Both the position numbers and the translations under genes were made by a program. Under the pieces are notes generated by a model. That model was not told the origin of the DNA, ran no database searches, and worked only from the letters and a program-made list of their open reading frames with translations. Positions 34,733-47,838 of a stretch of 64,000 nucleotides of DNA are shown piece by piece. Origin of the DNA: Coffea arabica (lineage: Eukaryota > Streptophyta > Magnoliopsida > Gentianales > Rubiaceae); contig NC_092317.1 in NCBI RefSeq assembly GCF_036785885.1, positions 9,612,501 to 9,676,500 of the forward strand. Direction: 5' to 3'. Position 1 is the stretch's first letter. Each line of letters starts with the position of its first letter.

Positions 34733-37700
34733 CTACTTCACTTTGTTGGATACCTTGATGTAATTCAGGAGCCTACTTAGGGCCTTGCCACTGTCGATAG
34801 CCTCTCTAGCTCTATCCAAAGCTCTCGATATATCTTCTGCACCATCACAACCAAGCAAGTGATCGATCATTCCAGCATTGAGGACAATTCGATCATATGC
34901 AGGACCTTTCTCACCACCCAGAGCTGCTAACCCCAATTCCAGGTTCCTCGAGACCTATAATGATTAGGAAAAGAAAGGGGCCCATTAATGATCATCAGCT
35001 CTTAGGGAGTAGGATTGTATAAGAATGCATACTAACATTTTCTACAAAAACCAAAAGCCGCACTTTCAAGAACTAGCTAACACACAGAAGATACAAGTTG
35101 AATGAGGGAAACTAACATAAAACCGAACAAAAGCTTGTAATAAAGCTATTGACTACAAGAATTAGACTAGCTATTTAACTCCCAACACATGCCTAACATA
35201 AATCATGTAGGACAGAAGTAAGCAGGATGTACATAGCAAACAAAATCTATGACAATATCTTAGCTTTCAAATGCCTGATATACTCAGGTCATGGTGTACA
35301 GTTTGGCAAGGCACTATCTGCAGTGTGTTTAAACTATTGCATGAACTTGAAGAACTTGGAAGCGGCATCATGATCACTGAAATTGCAGTGTCCTGGAGAA
35401 TGGTTATTTCAGTATAACCAATTTCTAAGAACATCAAGTAAATTATTTTTTCTACCTAGCATCACATATCATAGCAACACTGCAGGAATAGAAACAAGCA
35501 TGTAAAATTGGACAAGCATAAAAAGTTAACAAGAGAGTCTAAAACAACGTTACCGATCTATCAGTCCTTGGAGTATCACTAGGCTCAAATCCGAGGTCCC
35601 TGGCATTCACCTCCATGGTAAAAGTTTCACGAGACACACCTACAGTAATGCATATTTCAGTTTTGGCCTGTGAAGGTATACCACTGTCCATTTTCTAGCT
35701 GCTACCAAAACATTCTGTTAATAACTTTTTTTTTTTTTAATAACGTAATTCATTAAGCTTCAGAACGAACAAAGCAGAGTAAGACATAAAAATGAGATGT
35801 ATACCATACCATCCAGTGCACCAGCAGATACCACATTCAAAGAGCGAAAGCCTGAACAGTAATTAACAGGTAGCCCCTTTGATGCATGAATTGATCTTGA
35901 TTTTGTTGTCATTGAAAGAGCCCCTTCCTCACCCTGAAATTTATTTAAGTGAATAAAAATAACAATGTCTACAATGGAACACCTAAAGCTTCTGTATTAG
36001 CTTATTAATGAAGTTTAGCGGGCAACAAACTCGTACATTTTAAAAAATTCATACGTTGGAAAATCTACAGAATAGTAAACACTTGTGTGCTTAAAGCTTC
36101 TATTCAGATCAATTAATGTTACTGGAAAAAGAAAAAAAGGGTTCATATATGAGTATACAGATATACAACTCAACATAGTGGATATTTCAGAGGAAAATTT
36201 AGAGATCCAAAACTATGATATGATGAACATTTCCAGTACATAACCATAAAGCATACATACTGCAGAAGAATAAACATTATCCTCAAGTTTTACTTTGCTG
36301 AAAGAGTAAACCACTATGGAATCTAATGGCATACCTTAACCACCAAACCAGATTGGACACCTCTTCTTCTCATAAGCATTAGTAGTGGCTCCTCATAGCC
36401 ATCATGATAAAATCCGGCAACAATTGCTTCTCTTCCCCTAGCCTAATGTGCAGGCCCAAGAGAGGAAAAAAAGGAAAAAAGGGAGGCAAAGAAAAGAAAA
36501 AAGGGACAGTGGGTTACCACATTCTCAACCAATTCTAGTAGTTTGGCTCTTGATATACCAATAATAAAATAAGAACCACATGCACAATGGCGGGCAAGAA
36601 TCTCTGGTCTATTACTCAACAACTACTTCATTTATTTACACGGGTCATATTCAGGTTTTATCATTTGACTTGCTTGATTTTCCCATAGCTTTCTTTGTTC
36701 TTTAACTAAATCACCAACTTTCAAATTTGTACAATTTCTTTGTCAAATCATTAATCCCATGTCAAAGAAGCTATGTGATGCCACCTATGTTGACGGCAAA
36801 TAACTTTTTACTCTAAATTTAGCGGGTACAAGACATCTCTCTACATGTTTATAACCTCATATGGATTCGTCCCATGAAATAACAACACAGTATCCATATT
36901 CTGCACAAGATATGTTCTAAGACGGCCAATTTGCAGGAACTTCAGCAGAAAAAGACATTTACTTCCCTAAATATTAAACAAGGTAATGCCTTGTGCAAAA
37001 TAAATCGCGTGAAGGTAGAACAGTGTTTAAGCTTCAATATGTGCACATGAAATATATTATGCAACGCACAGTTTGATATGAATTTCAGTAATCTGAAAAA
37101 TTCAGAAGTTGTAGGGCAAGACTACTACATCGGAAGGACCAAAACATTATATATATATATATATATATAAATCAAGCAAATGACCAAGGGATAAAATAAA
37201 CTTTTGCCCTTCAGCTTACAAGGAGGAAGAAAGAAAAAGAAATTTGTTTGCCCTTCATAGACATTCAAAAAAATGTTGGGTGAGACATGAAATAAAGGCA
37301 ATCCGAATTTACCCTAACAATTTGCTGAATCTTTTCAGATGTTGCCAGTGGCGGCCGTTTCTTTATATGTTCCCGAAATCCTACCAATGAATATCTGCAC
37401 AAAAGCATACGCCATTAGATGCAGCGCCTCAGAATGAGCTAGACGACATAGTACTAATCACTAAGGAATTATCGGGGGTGGGAGGGGAGCAATCTCATTA
37501 GGAAGATGACATGGTACTAATAAATAAGCAAATCTACAAAATTAGTGGTCCTAGATGGATGAGCAAAACATATCCCGTCTTTAGATATAGAGAAACAGGA
37601 GTACTCTAAGAGAAGAAATTTAGAAGATGAGGGATGAGAAGACTAAAGACAGAACGCTTTTCATGCTTTCCCATTACAAATTTAGCATCATGAGACATAA

Positions 37701-40700
37701 CTAACAACTTCTAGGAAAATTCTTCAGGAGATTGTCAGCTCAAATCTGTCGAATGACCCTAGGCTTCAAGGCCAGAAAAGTGGCTGCTCACACCAATACT
37801 GAAAAATATCGCAATCACAGTGGAAAATAATTTGGCAAGTCACCGAAAGATTAAATAAAGGAGAAAAAGCAATAGAGGTAATGATACCCCTTTAGATGGA
37901 GATGGAAGCTTAGGCTGTTAGCCTCCACACCAATTAAGTCAGAACATCAGAATCAAATCAATCCAAGAAAAACTCCTGAGCCAAATTACCAATGAAATTG
38001 CCTCTGAGAACTAAAAGCCTTCATACGATAGCAACCGTAATCAGACATTGTATTTTCTTTCAAAATTGACAGTGAAATAGAGGATATATAATTGAAAGAG
38101 CATTTGGAATGTAAACCTACATGGCATTCAGGAAAAAAGGAGGCAAGAAAAAGTTTTGCAAGATACAATCGGTGAAGTCTACATACAGTGAGGGGTGAGT
38201 ATCCTGTTGATTGACATAAGCAAAGAGCATTTGGAATGTAGGCATACATGTAAACACAAATGGCATTTAAGAAAATAGAAGGCGAGAAAAAATTTTGCAA
38301 GATACAATTGGCGAAATCCACATACAGTGAGGGGTGAGTATCCCGTTGACTGACATAACCAAAGCCAACCTCCCCATCCTGCAATGACACGGAAAAATGT
38401 TAATGAGTTGCAACCAAGTGATGACGCAACAAAAAGGCTAACAAGATACAAAGTTCTGTAGAAGTAGCAAAAAGGAGGAAGAAGAACCTCAAGAAGCATT
38501 TTAGCTTGCAATGGAGATAAATGAGTGTTTGCTCCCATGAACTGCAGCATTTGTTCCTCAGTGATCCCAGCCTTAAAAAAGAGCAGCAGGCAATCAATTC
38601 AATTTCTATATTGCGCTTTGCACATGCAATCACCTTTCTTAGTTTTCTTTCTTTTTGCTGAAATATCACTTTATGGACCATAACTACCATGGAATATTTG
38701 AAAAGAATGATTAGGATGGAAAAAACACAAAATGTTCACAAGATTTCTGGAGAGAAAACCATCCTTCCTCATTTTAAATGTGTACCAAGACCCCAAAACT
38801 TAATAACAGTAAGCAGAAAATTACCTTTGGGGGCATCCAGTCCACACCATGCAGCAAGCAAGATTCACCATAACAGGATCTAACAGCAGCTACAAACAAA
38901 GTGCTCCTGAAGAAGCGTGTATTTCCATCATATGGTTCACCATAATGTGTCAGTGATTTAACGTCAGCAATTGGTGGTTGACCTGATCATACAGTGATAA
39001 GCAGCCATAAGAAGAAAAGAACGGCGCAAGGATCAATTATTACAAAGCTACAATTAACCTGCTGATCCTTAATTACGAAACAAGTACCAAGTTCATCATC
39101 AAAAGCAAGGCAGTAGGCTTTCAGCTCACGATCTGTTTCCCGGTTCATTCGTTGGCCTATTAAGAAGGCTGAAAGCAATGACTCACTAACACTATGTGAT
39201 GCCGAACCATCTAATTTTAGTGGAAGAACATCTTTTAAAACACCCTGAACCTCTTCATACCCAAGATGTCCGCCAGCTAAAACTTCCCTAAGGGCACCGA
39301 CTAATCTCATTTCAGAAGGAATGCTGCCTCCAAATCGGGGTCCAATAGAATTTCCAGCTCCCATTATTGATCCTTCAGGATCAGCAATAAAAATTATATC
39401 TGGAGGTAGTGCTTGCACTAACTGTGGCCAATAATGATTCATTGCGCACCTTTCTCCTTCGCTCCATTGGGTAGGTTCAGGGAAAGCATTAGCACGAATT
39501 GTCATTGCAGCAAAAAAAGCTCCAAGTTGTGCTCTCGACACTTGCTCTTCATCTTTGAGTTCTCCTTTTGCTGAATTCAACAATAACCTTGTGATTTAAT
39601 TCCAAAAATCAACCAAAAAAAAAACAGAGTTGTCAAGTAAGAATAGCTGCATGAAACTTAAAAAAAGTTTGGAAAAGATATTTATACATACTACAGAAAC
39701 TTTCTATATGGATCATAAATGATCAAATCCCACAGCACCCAGAAGTACGAGTGTGGGAGCCTGGGGATTCTATTAGTATCTCTAAGATATTAAATATCAA
39801 AGGAAGAGTTAACATCATGCTTTACAGCTAAACCTCAGCCCACTCTATTGTCAAATTATGCCATAGTCATCTTCCACTTATAAATCTCGTGGTCTAACAA
39901 AATTGTAGTTTGAACATGGCAACGTTGAACACCTCCTCCTTTGCCCCTCATGCCCATACCATCCCATCCTTCCCTCCCCTCCAGAAACGAATAGAAAAAG
40001 AAAAATAATAGAAAGAAACACACACAGGCAAGAACTGATAGAAAAAGTAAAACAACCTGCACGCTTAACTGGTTCACACCCTGAATTATGCAACATTTAC
40101 ATATCCCTAAAAATCCCTGAATTTTATGAGAAACGTTCATCTTTAGCGTTTTTATCCAAGGTTCAATCTTTTGCGGAGCCAAGCAACCAGATGGAGCTCT
40201 AATTGAACTGATTTAAATGCTTTGTCCGGGAAAATATGTTCCATGAAGTTTTCTTACATGATAAAAGTCATCTGCATCTTACACATATATGTCTAACCAC
40301 TCGAAGGACAATAAGACAAGCTCATTTTCCGTTATATTTAACATGATTTTTCCTTCCAAGGCATCAATGCAGTGTTTTTCTTCATAAAGCAGTAGTTCTA
40401 TCCAGAATGGTACACAACAATGCTGAACTCAGTTAAATAGCATAAATATGGTGCCTAACGTGCTAATGTATTCAAAATGTGATAGTCAGATAAACTAGCG
40501 AATACCTCTAGCTAGTTTAGATGTCAACATTGAGTTCTGCAGATCTTAATTAAAATGCACTCCTGTCCTTTTAACCACCTCTCCTGATCCCAACTTAAGT
40601 CTTTAACCTCCTACCATGCCCTTCAAGTAAATCACTCGCACAACACATCCTTCAAAACTCAGCATAGAACTCTTTGTTAACATTCCTAAATGAATATCCT

Positions 40701-41429
40701 CATCAAATTCAAGAAATTCAGAACACATTTTTTTTTCCTGGCACCTCGATTCCATTGAAAATTCTAAAACATAATCTGCAAAAGGACCACCAAAAAAAGA
40801 ACTTTGTCCTCAACCAAACACATTCTTAACTTTAACAGTTCATCCAAATCTCATACTAGTAAAATACTGCAGCACAAAACTATACAAATCAATGCAAACC
40901 ATTAATCAGTAAAGTAAGTAAAAATTTCCAAATAGGAATTTGAACAACATGGAAACTTCAATTATGAGTTCATAAATAAACATATGCAATAAAAAATTAA
41001 ACAAAACTTAAAAAATTCAACTCAATTAGATTAGTTACCTGATTTAAGTATTGTCTCCAGAACCTTAAAAGCTTGTTCTTGATTAAGTGGCCGAGTTTGA
41101 GTAGGCCCAGTGCAGACCCTCGTCTGAGCTTCCAGAACCGTCTGATTGGGTATCGGAAAATTGGGATTCCGGTACGATGTTGAAATGGACGGGTTTCGAA
41201 GACCCGACCCGGTTTCGTCTGTCCGTACCGAATCCAGAACCGATTTAACAGCCAGGGGGCGGGCATTTTTCCGGATAATCAAGCGACCAAGATGATTTGA
41301 TGCTAGGAAATGGAGGGAAAATTGCGGCGAGAGGCATTGAGGAGGCCTTAATTTGACGTATGGCGATGGGTTTGGATTCCACCTGATTTGGTTAACCCGA
41401 CCCGGATCAAGAATTGCTCTCGTGGGCAT
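34733..41429 (-). CDS. Anthranilate phosphoribosyltransferase superfamily protein (TrpD2-like), plastid
   Basis: Ten exons on the minus strand: 41039-41429, 39088-39570, 38825-38982, 38488-38571, 38326-38378, 37313-37394, 36335-36442, 35810-35933, 35554-35639 and 34733-34954. All have GT-AG borders and consistent phases, giving 596 residues, close to Arabidopsis At1g70570 as I remember it. Residues 1 to about 65 form an Arg/Ser/Pro transit peptide. The TrpD fold follows: a helical N-terminal domain (RAQLGAFFAAMTIRANAF), then the catalytic-like domain. Where true anthranilate phosphoribosyltransferases have the PRPP loop GTGGD, this protein has THYGEPYDGNTR (303-314); LLHG (334-337) is at the KHGN position. 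This suggests a TrpD2/YbiB-like protein whose reaction is uncertain, rather than the tryptophan enzyme PAT1. An in-frame upstream ATG at 41477 is an alternative start; 41429 fits the family length better. No stop or frameshift. Confidence 0.9.
37148..37169. repeat. (TA)n microsatellite in intron
   Basis: About 11 TA units within intron 6 of the TrpD2-like gene. Confidence 0.9.
38097..38378 (-). repeat. Tandem duplication including part of exon 5 of the TrpD2-like gene
   Basis: Bases 38097-38223 and 38224-38360 are near copies (period 127 to 139 because of a 12-base indel). The copy at 38224-38378 holds real exon 5. The other repeats its 3' part and donor (about 38187-38218, encoding a QQDTHPSL-like stretch then GTATGT) but lacks the exon's 5' part and a good acceptor. 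It lies downstream in transcription, inside intron 5, as a decoy donor. Confidence 0.85.
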
Positions 41430-42535
41430 GGCGGTGTAGCGGTGTCTCCGGGTTGACTTGGCTGCTGCGTTGTACACCTGAGTTGGTGCTCTTTTGTAGC
41501 TGCTGAGGTCAAAGTAGAATATTTTATCATTTGTTTACTTTCCCTTTTCTTTTTTCCCCCTTAAAAAATTTCAAGGATAACTTAGACCGTATTTGGATTG
41601 AAGGAAAGGAAGGGAAAGAAAAGGAAAGGATACCTATGAAAAAGAAAGGAAAGAAAAGTAGAGTAGAGTGGTTTTCCATCCATCTTGTTTGGATTAAATG
41701 CAGAAGGAAAAGAAAAAAAGTACTGAATTTTTGTTTGGATTGAAAAAGGAGAAGAAAGGAAAGGAACAGACCAAGAGTTAATTTACTAGAAAAGATAGGA
41801 AAATTTTGAACCTTTGAAAAATTTTAAATTATTTCAATAAATTTAGTTTCATTTCCCTCCGTTTTTCACTTATTTTTGGACGGAAACCATAATTCAACAA
41901 AATAACTAGACTCCCTTCCTTGCTTTCCTTTACTTTCTCTCTTCAAAAATCAAACCAAACAACACAAACTAAGTAGATGTTTGATTCGCAACTTAGAATC
42001 GAATTCAAATTTGGAATCGGATATCCTGGATTTGCAATAAATCGGATATCCTGGATTTGCAATAAGACCATTCATTCCAATACATCTGTTTGGTTCAAGT
42101 ATCTAGAATGGATATCATTACTATACTTGATGTTTGATTCGTTGGTTCTTTCGGAATGAAATATAATAAATTTTCAATTTTAACCCTGCCTGTAAAATTG
42201 AAAATAGACTTTGTCTAAAGGTTTCAAAAGAAAAAATACATAAACCTTATTAATAATCTTGTCATATAATTACAAGTTATCATGAGCATAATAATGTAAC
42301 ATATCAATAATTACTTAGAAATAATCATATGACATAAATAATATTTTGTCATTTCATTTTATCAAAAGTAGAAGATTTACATAGAATCCAAACAAAAGAT
42401 CAACATGTTTATAGCATAACCCAAAAGATCGTGAACAGAGTCACATGTTCCAAGATAGACAAAAAGTTCCCATCGAGTTTATCACCATGTTCACTAGCCA
42501 TACTTTTCCAAACATTCATAATAAGTAGCTACACT

Positions 42536-43612
42536 TCAGAAATTAGATGAAGGATAGAGGAGATTAATGACATATTGTCTTCTCATGTCAGCAAGAAGAT
42601 TAAAGAACATATTTAACTTTGTTGCATCTGCTCCTATAATGTTGCCTACTTTATAAACGTCTCCACTTGGTAATCCAAGATTGACCAACTCAGTAGGCAA
42701 ATTATTGCTTCTATTTACAACCAACTGTTCACGTTTATCTTCATTTGCCATGACAGCTGCCATAGTGGTGAAGTTAGTGGCAATACCCTCCATGAAGGAT
42801 CCAAACTGTCCTGTTAGTTGTTGAAATTGAATATCAATGGTTAGCTGTGTTGTAGTTGATTTCATCTTTTTTGATGGATTTCCTATTGTAGGTGATGCTT
42901 TCTTTTGCTTCTTTGATGAGTTTCTTGTACTTGTTGAAGCTGTTTGTGTTACTGAATTTGCTTCATCATCATCATCACTGTTATCATCATTCGTTAAGTC
43001 TACTTGGGCAGCAACCTCTTCCACTTCTTTTTTCATATTTTGGACAGCATTTGCAAAACCTTCAGCAACAACTCCAGTAGCTCTATCTCGCCCATACACT
43101 ATGTCAAAATCATCCAAATATGGAAATTTAACATCCCAAAGGCCTTTTGCTTCTATATGCATCTAAAAAGTAGTAATCAAATAAATAAGTAGAAATTTAA
43201 ATCTTCAAAATTTGAAAATATAAATAATTACTAATACTAAAAAGTTATAGTTAGAAGTTTTTTTACCTTACACCAATCTTCATACCATTGCCTTTCACAT
43301 TGAATCTTTTTTCAACATCATTCTATTGACAATCACTTTTTTTACACATGTCAGTGATTGCATGATATCTAGATTTCAACCATTTTACCTTTGACTCTAA
43401 GTGTGGAGAAACTTGTTTTTCAAAAGTAGGAAGCTTGCGTAGCATTATCTTGTGTAACTCATTCATGTAGTTGTTTTTTAATCCACCATCCGTTTTCCAT
43501 AAGGGATCACAAGCTAACTCTTGTAGTGCTTCAATCAATACCTTTACTTCATTATCATTCCAGAAACACTTGTTTCTTTTTCATCCCCGAATGCTTTCAT
43601 CTTTCTCCATCC
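42536..43612 (-). pseudogene. PIF/Harbinger Myb/SANT-like protein, broken
   Basis: The second protein of PIF/Harbinger elements, which binds element ends and helps bring in the transposase. The N-terminal part (about 43330-43612) reads KCFWNDNEVKVLIEALQELA and KWLKSRYHAITDMCKKSDCQ, a Myb_DNA-bind_3-type trihelix. The C-terminal part (42536-43162) has LWDVKFPYLDDFDIVYGRDR, then an acidic, Ser/Lys-rich linker and a helical end. A TGA near 43580 and a TAG at about 43323-43325 (where the family has Trp) interrupt it, and the join near 43170-43320 is not open. This organisation also matches domesticated L10-interacting MYB-like proteins, but the damage argues against function. Confidence 0.7.
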
Positions 43613-43864
43613 TATCATAAAATATCATTCTAAATAATTATAAAAATAAACCTTAATGTCAACAAATGAACTTTAGTTTAAAAGTAAATATCAATTCACA
43701 AATTTACATATTTATTACAACAAACTTTCAAGAAAGAAATTGTCAAATTATGAAGCAAAAGTGCATTCAAACTACAAGTAAATAAAAAATTTGAAATTGT
43801 AACAAATAATACAATAAGATTGCATAAGTGGCTAAATTGGCTAAAGGGTGATACACTTTAAAAA

Positions 43865-45278
43865 TCAACCATCAAATGTAGCTCGCCAGGTGGTGAACAT
43901 TTTTTCAGCTAAATTGTTTCTAAAATTGTTCCAGTCATCACTTGGTGTAATAGTTGTTATATACTCCATTTCTCCATCGTCGACATCACTTTCAGTCTCT
44001 TCACTATATGATACTTCACATAGCATTTGTTCTTGTGGATCATAGGACATGAACTTTCGAATCAAGTTATGCAATAAACAACAAGCCATTATAATTCGTA
44101 CTTGTGTTCGAATTGTCAAAAATGAAGGTGATGCTAGAATTTTCCATCTTCCTTTTAGTAGTAAAAAACATCTCTCTATCACATTTCTCACTTTCGAATG
44201 TTTCATATTATAAAATTCTTCTGATGTCTCTGGTCGACGACCATGAAATTCATTAAGGTGTATCTTTGCCCTTGAAATGAGGCAAGAAATCCCTTTGCAT
44301 TGCAATATCCAGCATCCACCAAGTAATAACAACCTTCAAGATTAAATCACATAGAAATTAATAAAATTTTTCTTGAAGATAATCATATCAGGATACTGGA
44401 TAATCCAATGATACATTTACCTTGTGGTACTCTAAGACCATTAGGTCTAGAGATAGCATTTCGAAGCACACGACCATCATGTGCAGAACCTTCCCAGCCA
44501 GGCAAAACATATATAAATCTCATGTTTGGGGAACAAACTCCTAATACATTTGTCGCAATACTTGCTTTTCTTGTTCGATATATTGGCTTCTGATCACTAG
44601 GTGGTGTCACTTTAATTAAAGTCCCATCTAAAGCACCATAACAGTTCTATTATAGAACCAAACATATCAAACTAGTAACAAAATATGTCGTAAATCAAAG
44701 AAAAATTTCATTAAAATTCAAAATATTTATGTCAATTTACAATATACAGTACCTTAAAATATTTTCATCTGTCGTTTGTGCACTCATCAGTAATAGGCTC
44801 AGGATTCTCGAATAGCAACTCATATAATTTTAATACTGCTAGAAGACAAAGATTAAATTGGCGACTCACTGTTTCTCCACTTCACAAAAATGTAAGGCCA
44901 ATCATTCTATTTTTTTTTTTTTTGATGAGCCAAAGTGTACACAAACATGGCAACAATTTCTTATAAACTCATGTTTCTTGTGGGTCTCTAATCCCCAAAG
45001 TCTCTAACCATGTCACATAATATGCCGAATGTGCGTCTATCCATGCGAAGTATACTCACACAATGAATATCACTTTCTCTAGTGATTCTAAATAACCATT
45101 GCATTCTCTCTCTTTTTTTTTCTTTAGATTTTATTGAACGTCTCACATTGTACAAATACACCAAAGTCACATGGTACCACATCATGAAAACCACAATGAA
45201 AGTCATAAGCATTGCAAACATAATTCGAAAATTGCGCATTCGCTTCCGTCTTCTATTTGTAATAGGAAGACGTGCCAT
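43865..45278 (-). pseudogene. PIF/Harbinger DDE transposase (HARBI1-like), broken
   Basis: DDE_Tnp_4-type nuclease. Start region MARLPITNRRRKRMRNFRI at 45278; RMDRRTFGILCDMVRDFGD near 45000; SGETVSRQFNLCLLAVLKLY near 44850; [17 protein letters not shown] (first Asp) near 44630; [15 protein letters not shown] (second Asp) near 44470; YYLVDAGY near 44320; HSKVRNVIERCFLLLKGRW (Glu) near 44180. An intron with intact GT...AG (about 44340-44420) separates the last two blocks. Damage: a run of A at about 44911-44924 shifts the frame, stops occur in the 44750-44900 block, and there is a one-base shift near 44262. The acidic residues are still recognisable, so decay is fairly recent. Confidence 0.8.
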
Positions 45279-47445
45279 TTATCTACAATAGAATGTTACA
45301 ATATAAGTAAAATTTTATTTAAAAAAATATATAATTCTATGATATAAATAATTGTATTGAAAAAAATTACACGTCCAAAGAGGATTAATGTCCCAAGAGA
45401 ATGATACATACATGGAGAGTAATAATAACTTGTAGAAAAATGAATTTCAACCTCATTTGTGTAATTTTTTAGAATATTGTGTTGTATGACCTCAATATTA
45501 CCTAGAAAAAGCAGGGAAATTCTGTACTTATTAGATCTAGGTGGTCAAGCATCATAACTAGTTACGAACTAGGCACACTTGAGAACAATCACTTGATCCC
45601 ATTTTATTTTAGTGTGTGAATCTGAAGAATTTAGGCATGAGCCATTAATTGCTTGGTAGTTCGATTTGACTACGTAGTTGTTTCTATTAATTAAGGTTTT
45701 GAAGAATTTCTCCCTACAAGTACCAATACAAGCGAGGCATAATGAAGGGTCAAAATTTCAACCTAATTGGGTACCAAGATCAGCCAAGATTTTCCTGGCA
45801 TCATTAGTCAAGTTCTTGTTCCAAGATTGGGTGGCATCATTAGTCAAAATTTCACCATGTTTTGAGCTGCAGCAATTAAATTTTTGTACTTCCAATTAGT
45901 ATTAAATTTTTTAATTTCCCTTTTTACCCCTAAATTTTCAACTAGTATTCGACTTCATTTCAAACTTGCCATCATTTTTAAACTAAGTGGTAGTTGTAAA
46001 CTTTAGTAATTTAGAAGAGCAAAGCAGAGAAACATAGGAAATTTCAGAAATTTTAGCAGGTGCAATTATAAGACAAGATTGAAAATTTATTCAAGCCGTT
46101 TTTAAAAATTCTTCAAAGTTGAATGTGACTCCGCTAATTAGCATGAGTGTTGATTAGCAATCAACCAACTTTCGGTAAATCCTTTCAAAGATGCTAAACG
46201 GTAAAAAGGACTAATACTTCATAAGGAGACAGGATAGTAATAGGACTTGCTCTATCAATAACAAAGCAACCATGTTTTCTTCTTTTTCCACCACACGCGG
46301 AGGGCACTTTAATCCACAGGTGCCAACCTAACTTTTTACTTATTGCATTCTACACAATGGGGAGTAGAAAGTTGTCAAAAGGCTTTTCGGAAACCATTGT
46401 AAAATAATCCCTGAAGCTTAGTCAAAGTGGAAAGCACAGATAATGGAAGATGACATTTTAGGATTCAATTCTCCAGCTCAATAATCTTGACCATAGATGC
46501 ATTGCCCACTTTTTGGCAAACAAGAACTCGATCAAGCGATTTTATGGCTTCAAGATTGGGTTGGGGGCCGACATTCACCCATGACTTACAACAATAGTGC
46601 AACTATAGCAACAATAACAACTTCTAAAACCCCGGAACAAATCTTAATTCTCAGGGGAAAAAATTGAATCTTGAAATGACTTCAGGCAATCAACATACAT
46701 GACTAATGAATTCTCAATTTTGCATATAAATCGAGAAAGAACAGCAAGCAACGAAAATATAACCCAAAAAGTCAATAGCAGAAGAGAAAGCAAAAAACAA
46801 GCAGAACCCACAAAAAAGAAGCACTAAAGGTCAAGAATCATGAAGATCTGCTGATTGCTAATATCAGAAGAGAAAACAAAATTAGAAAAACATGCAGATT
46901 TGCAGGACCGTACAGAAAACATAGTGCGTACTGCTCCCAAGAGCAAAAAATCTAAAGAAACTAGAGATACAAACCTTTTAAGGAGCAATCTACAAGGGAA
47001 ATGGAAGATTGAATCAGCAGAAGAAGATCCACATGGCACAAAGAATACTTGTTTATGGACTTGAAGAATAGAGAACTTGGGACAAGAGAGTTATTAAAAC
47101 AAACAGAAGAAAACTTGCGTACCTCTCTAGTAGCACAGGTGTGGTATTCCTCGTTTTTATTCTTCTTCCCACGCCGAAAACTCCAGCTTGTCCTGTTTTT
47201 AAGGGGTAATTAAGCTAGAGAATTGAGGGGAGAAAGGCGATGGAGATGATGAAAAAGAGAGGAAGAAGAGAGACCGGGAATAAGATTTGGGTTTTGGACA
47301 AAACCCACCAACTTACTAAGTAATGGAAGAATGCCAAATTTTTAGACATCATTCCAAAATTTCAATTCCCATAGTAGTGAACCAAACATAAATCATGGAG
47401 TTTATTCCATAACTTCATTCTGATACCCTTTTACCAAACGCCCCC

Positions 47446-47675
47446 TGTTAAAAATTTAGAATATCTTTTTCTATGTATATCCCATGATTTTTGCTCTATT
47501 TTAAGATAGAATAATTTACTCCTAATGTATTTTAGGATAGAATAAATTAGCTCCTAATTTTTAGGAAATTACAGATTTCATGGAATTGACAAAAGTCAAA
47601 TTTCATTTGTATAAATGTTATACAGAGTCTAGAACAAAAGATATGACAGAACAATTCAGTTTTTCTTTTTGTTTA
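47446..47675 (+). repeat. 5' LTR of Copia element
   Basis: 230 bp, starts TGTTAAAAATTTAG, ends GTTTA (the 3' LTR keeps the usual CA). By eye it differs from the 3' LTR at eight sites, all transitions, about 96.5% identity. An internal near-duplicate of TAGGATAGAATAA-TTA occurs in both LTRs. Confidence 0.95.
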
Positions 47676-47687
47676 TGGTATCAGAGC
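47676..47687 (+). other. Primer binding site
   Basis: TGGTATCAGAGC, complementary to the 3' end of initiator methionine tRNA, immediately after the 5' LTR. Standard for plant Copia elements. Confidence 0.95.
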
Positions 47688-47838
47688 TTCTGCTCTTGGG
47701 ACCTCTTCTTGTCAGCCTTCATTGCTGAGTGCTTTTCTCTTTTCAAGTCTTTATTGTCAAGTGCAATTTTCAGCCTTCATTGCTGATTTTTTTTTTTCAT
47801 TAGGCCTTCATTGCCAATTTTTCTTTGAAAACTCCAAC

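Larger units (their letters stand above)
41973..47445 (-). mobile_element. Degenerate PIF/Harbinger transposon
   Basis: Left end GTAGATGTTTGAT and, inverted, right end GGGGGCGTTTGGT are partial inverted repeats. TAA precedes the left end (41970-41972), and TAA follows the right end once the Copia insertion is taken out (52501-52503), the 3-bp target typical of PIF/Harbinger. It carries both usual genes on the minus strand, a DDE transposase and a Myb/SANT-like protein, both broken. Bases 45300-47440 are a long non-coding 5' region. Confidence 0.8.

Noticed and set aside
1-41429. A tryptophan gene cluster (IGPS plus the TrpD-like gene)
   Set aside because: The two genes are 32 kb apart with four unrelated genes between, each with its own structure. 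The TrpD-like protein lacks the PRPP loop, so chance linkage is the simplest reading.
42837-43192. Plus-strand frames opposite the Harbinger Myb/SANT gene
   Set aside because: They are antisense shadows of the acidic and Ser-rich coding strand, giving runs of Ser, Phe and His.
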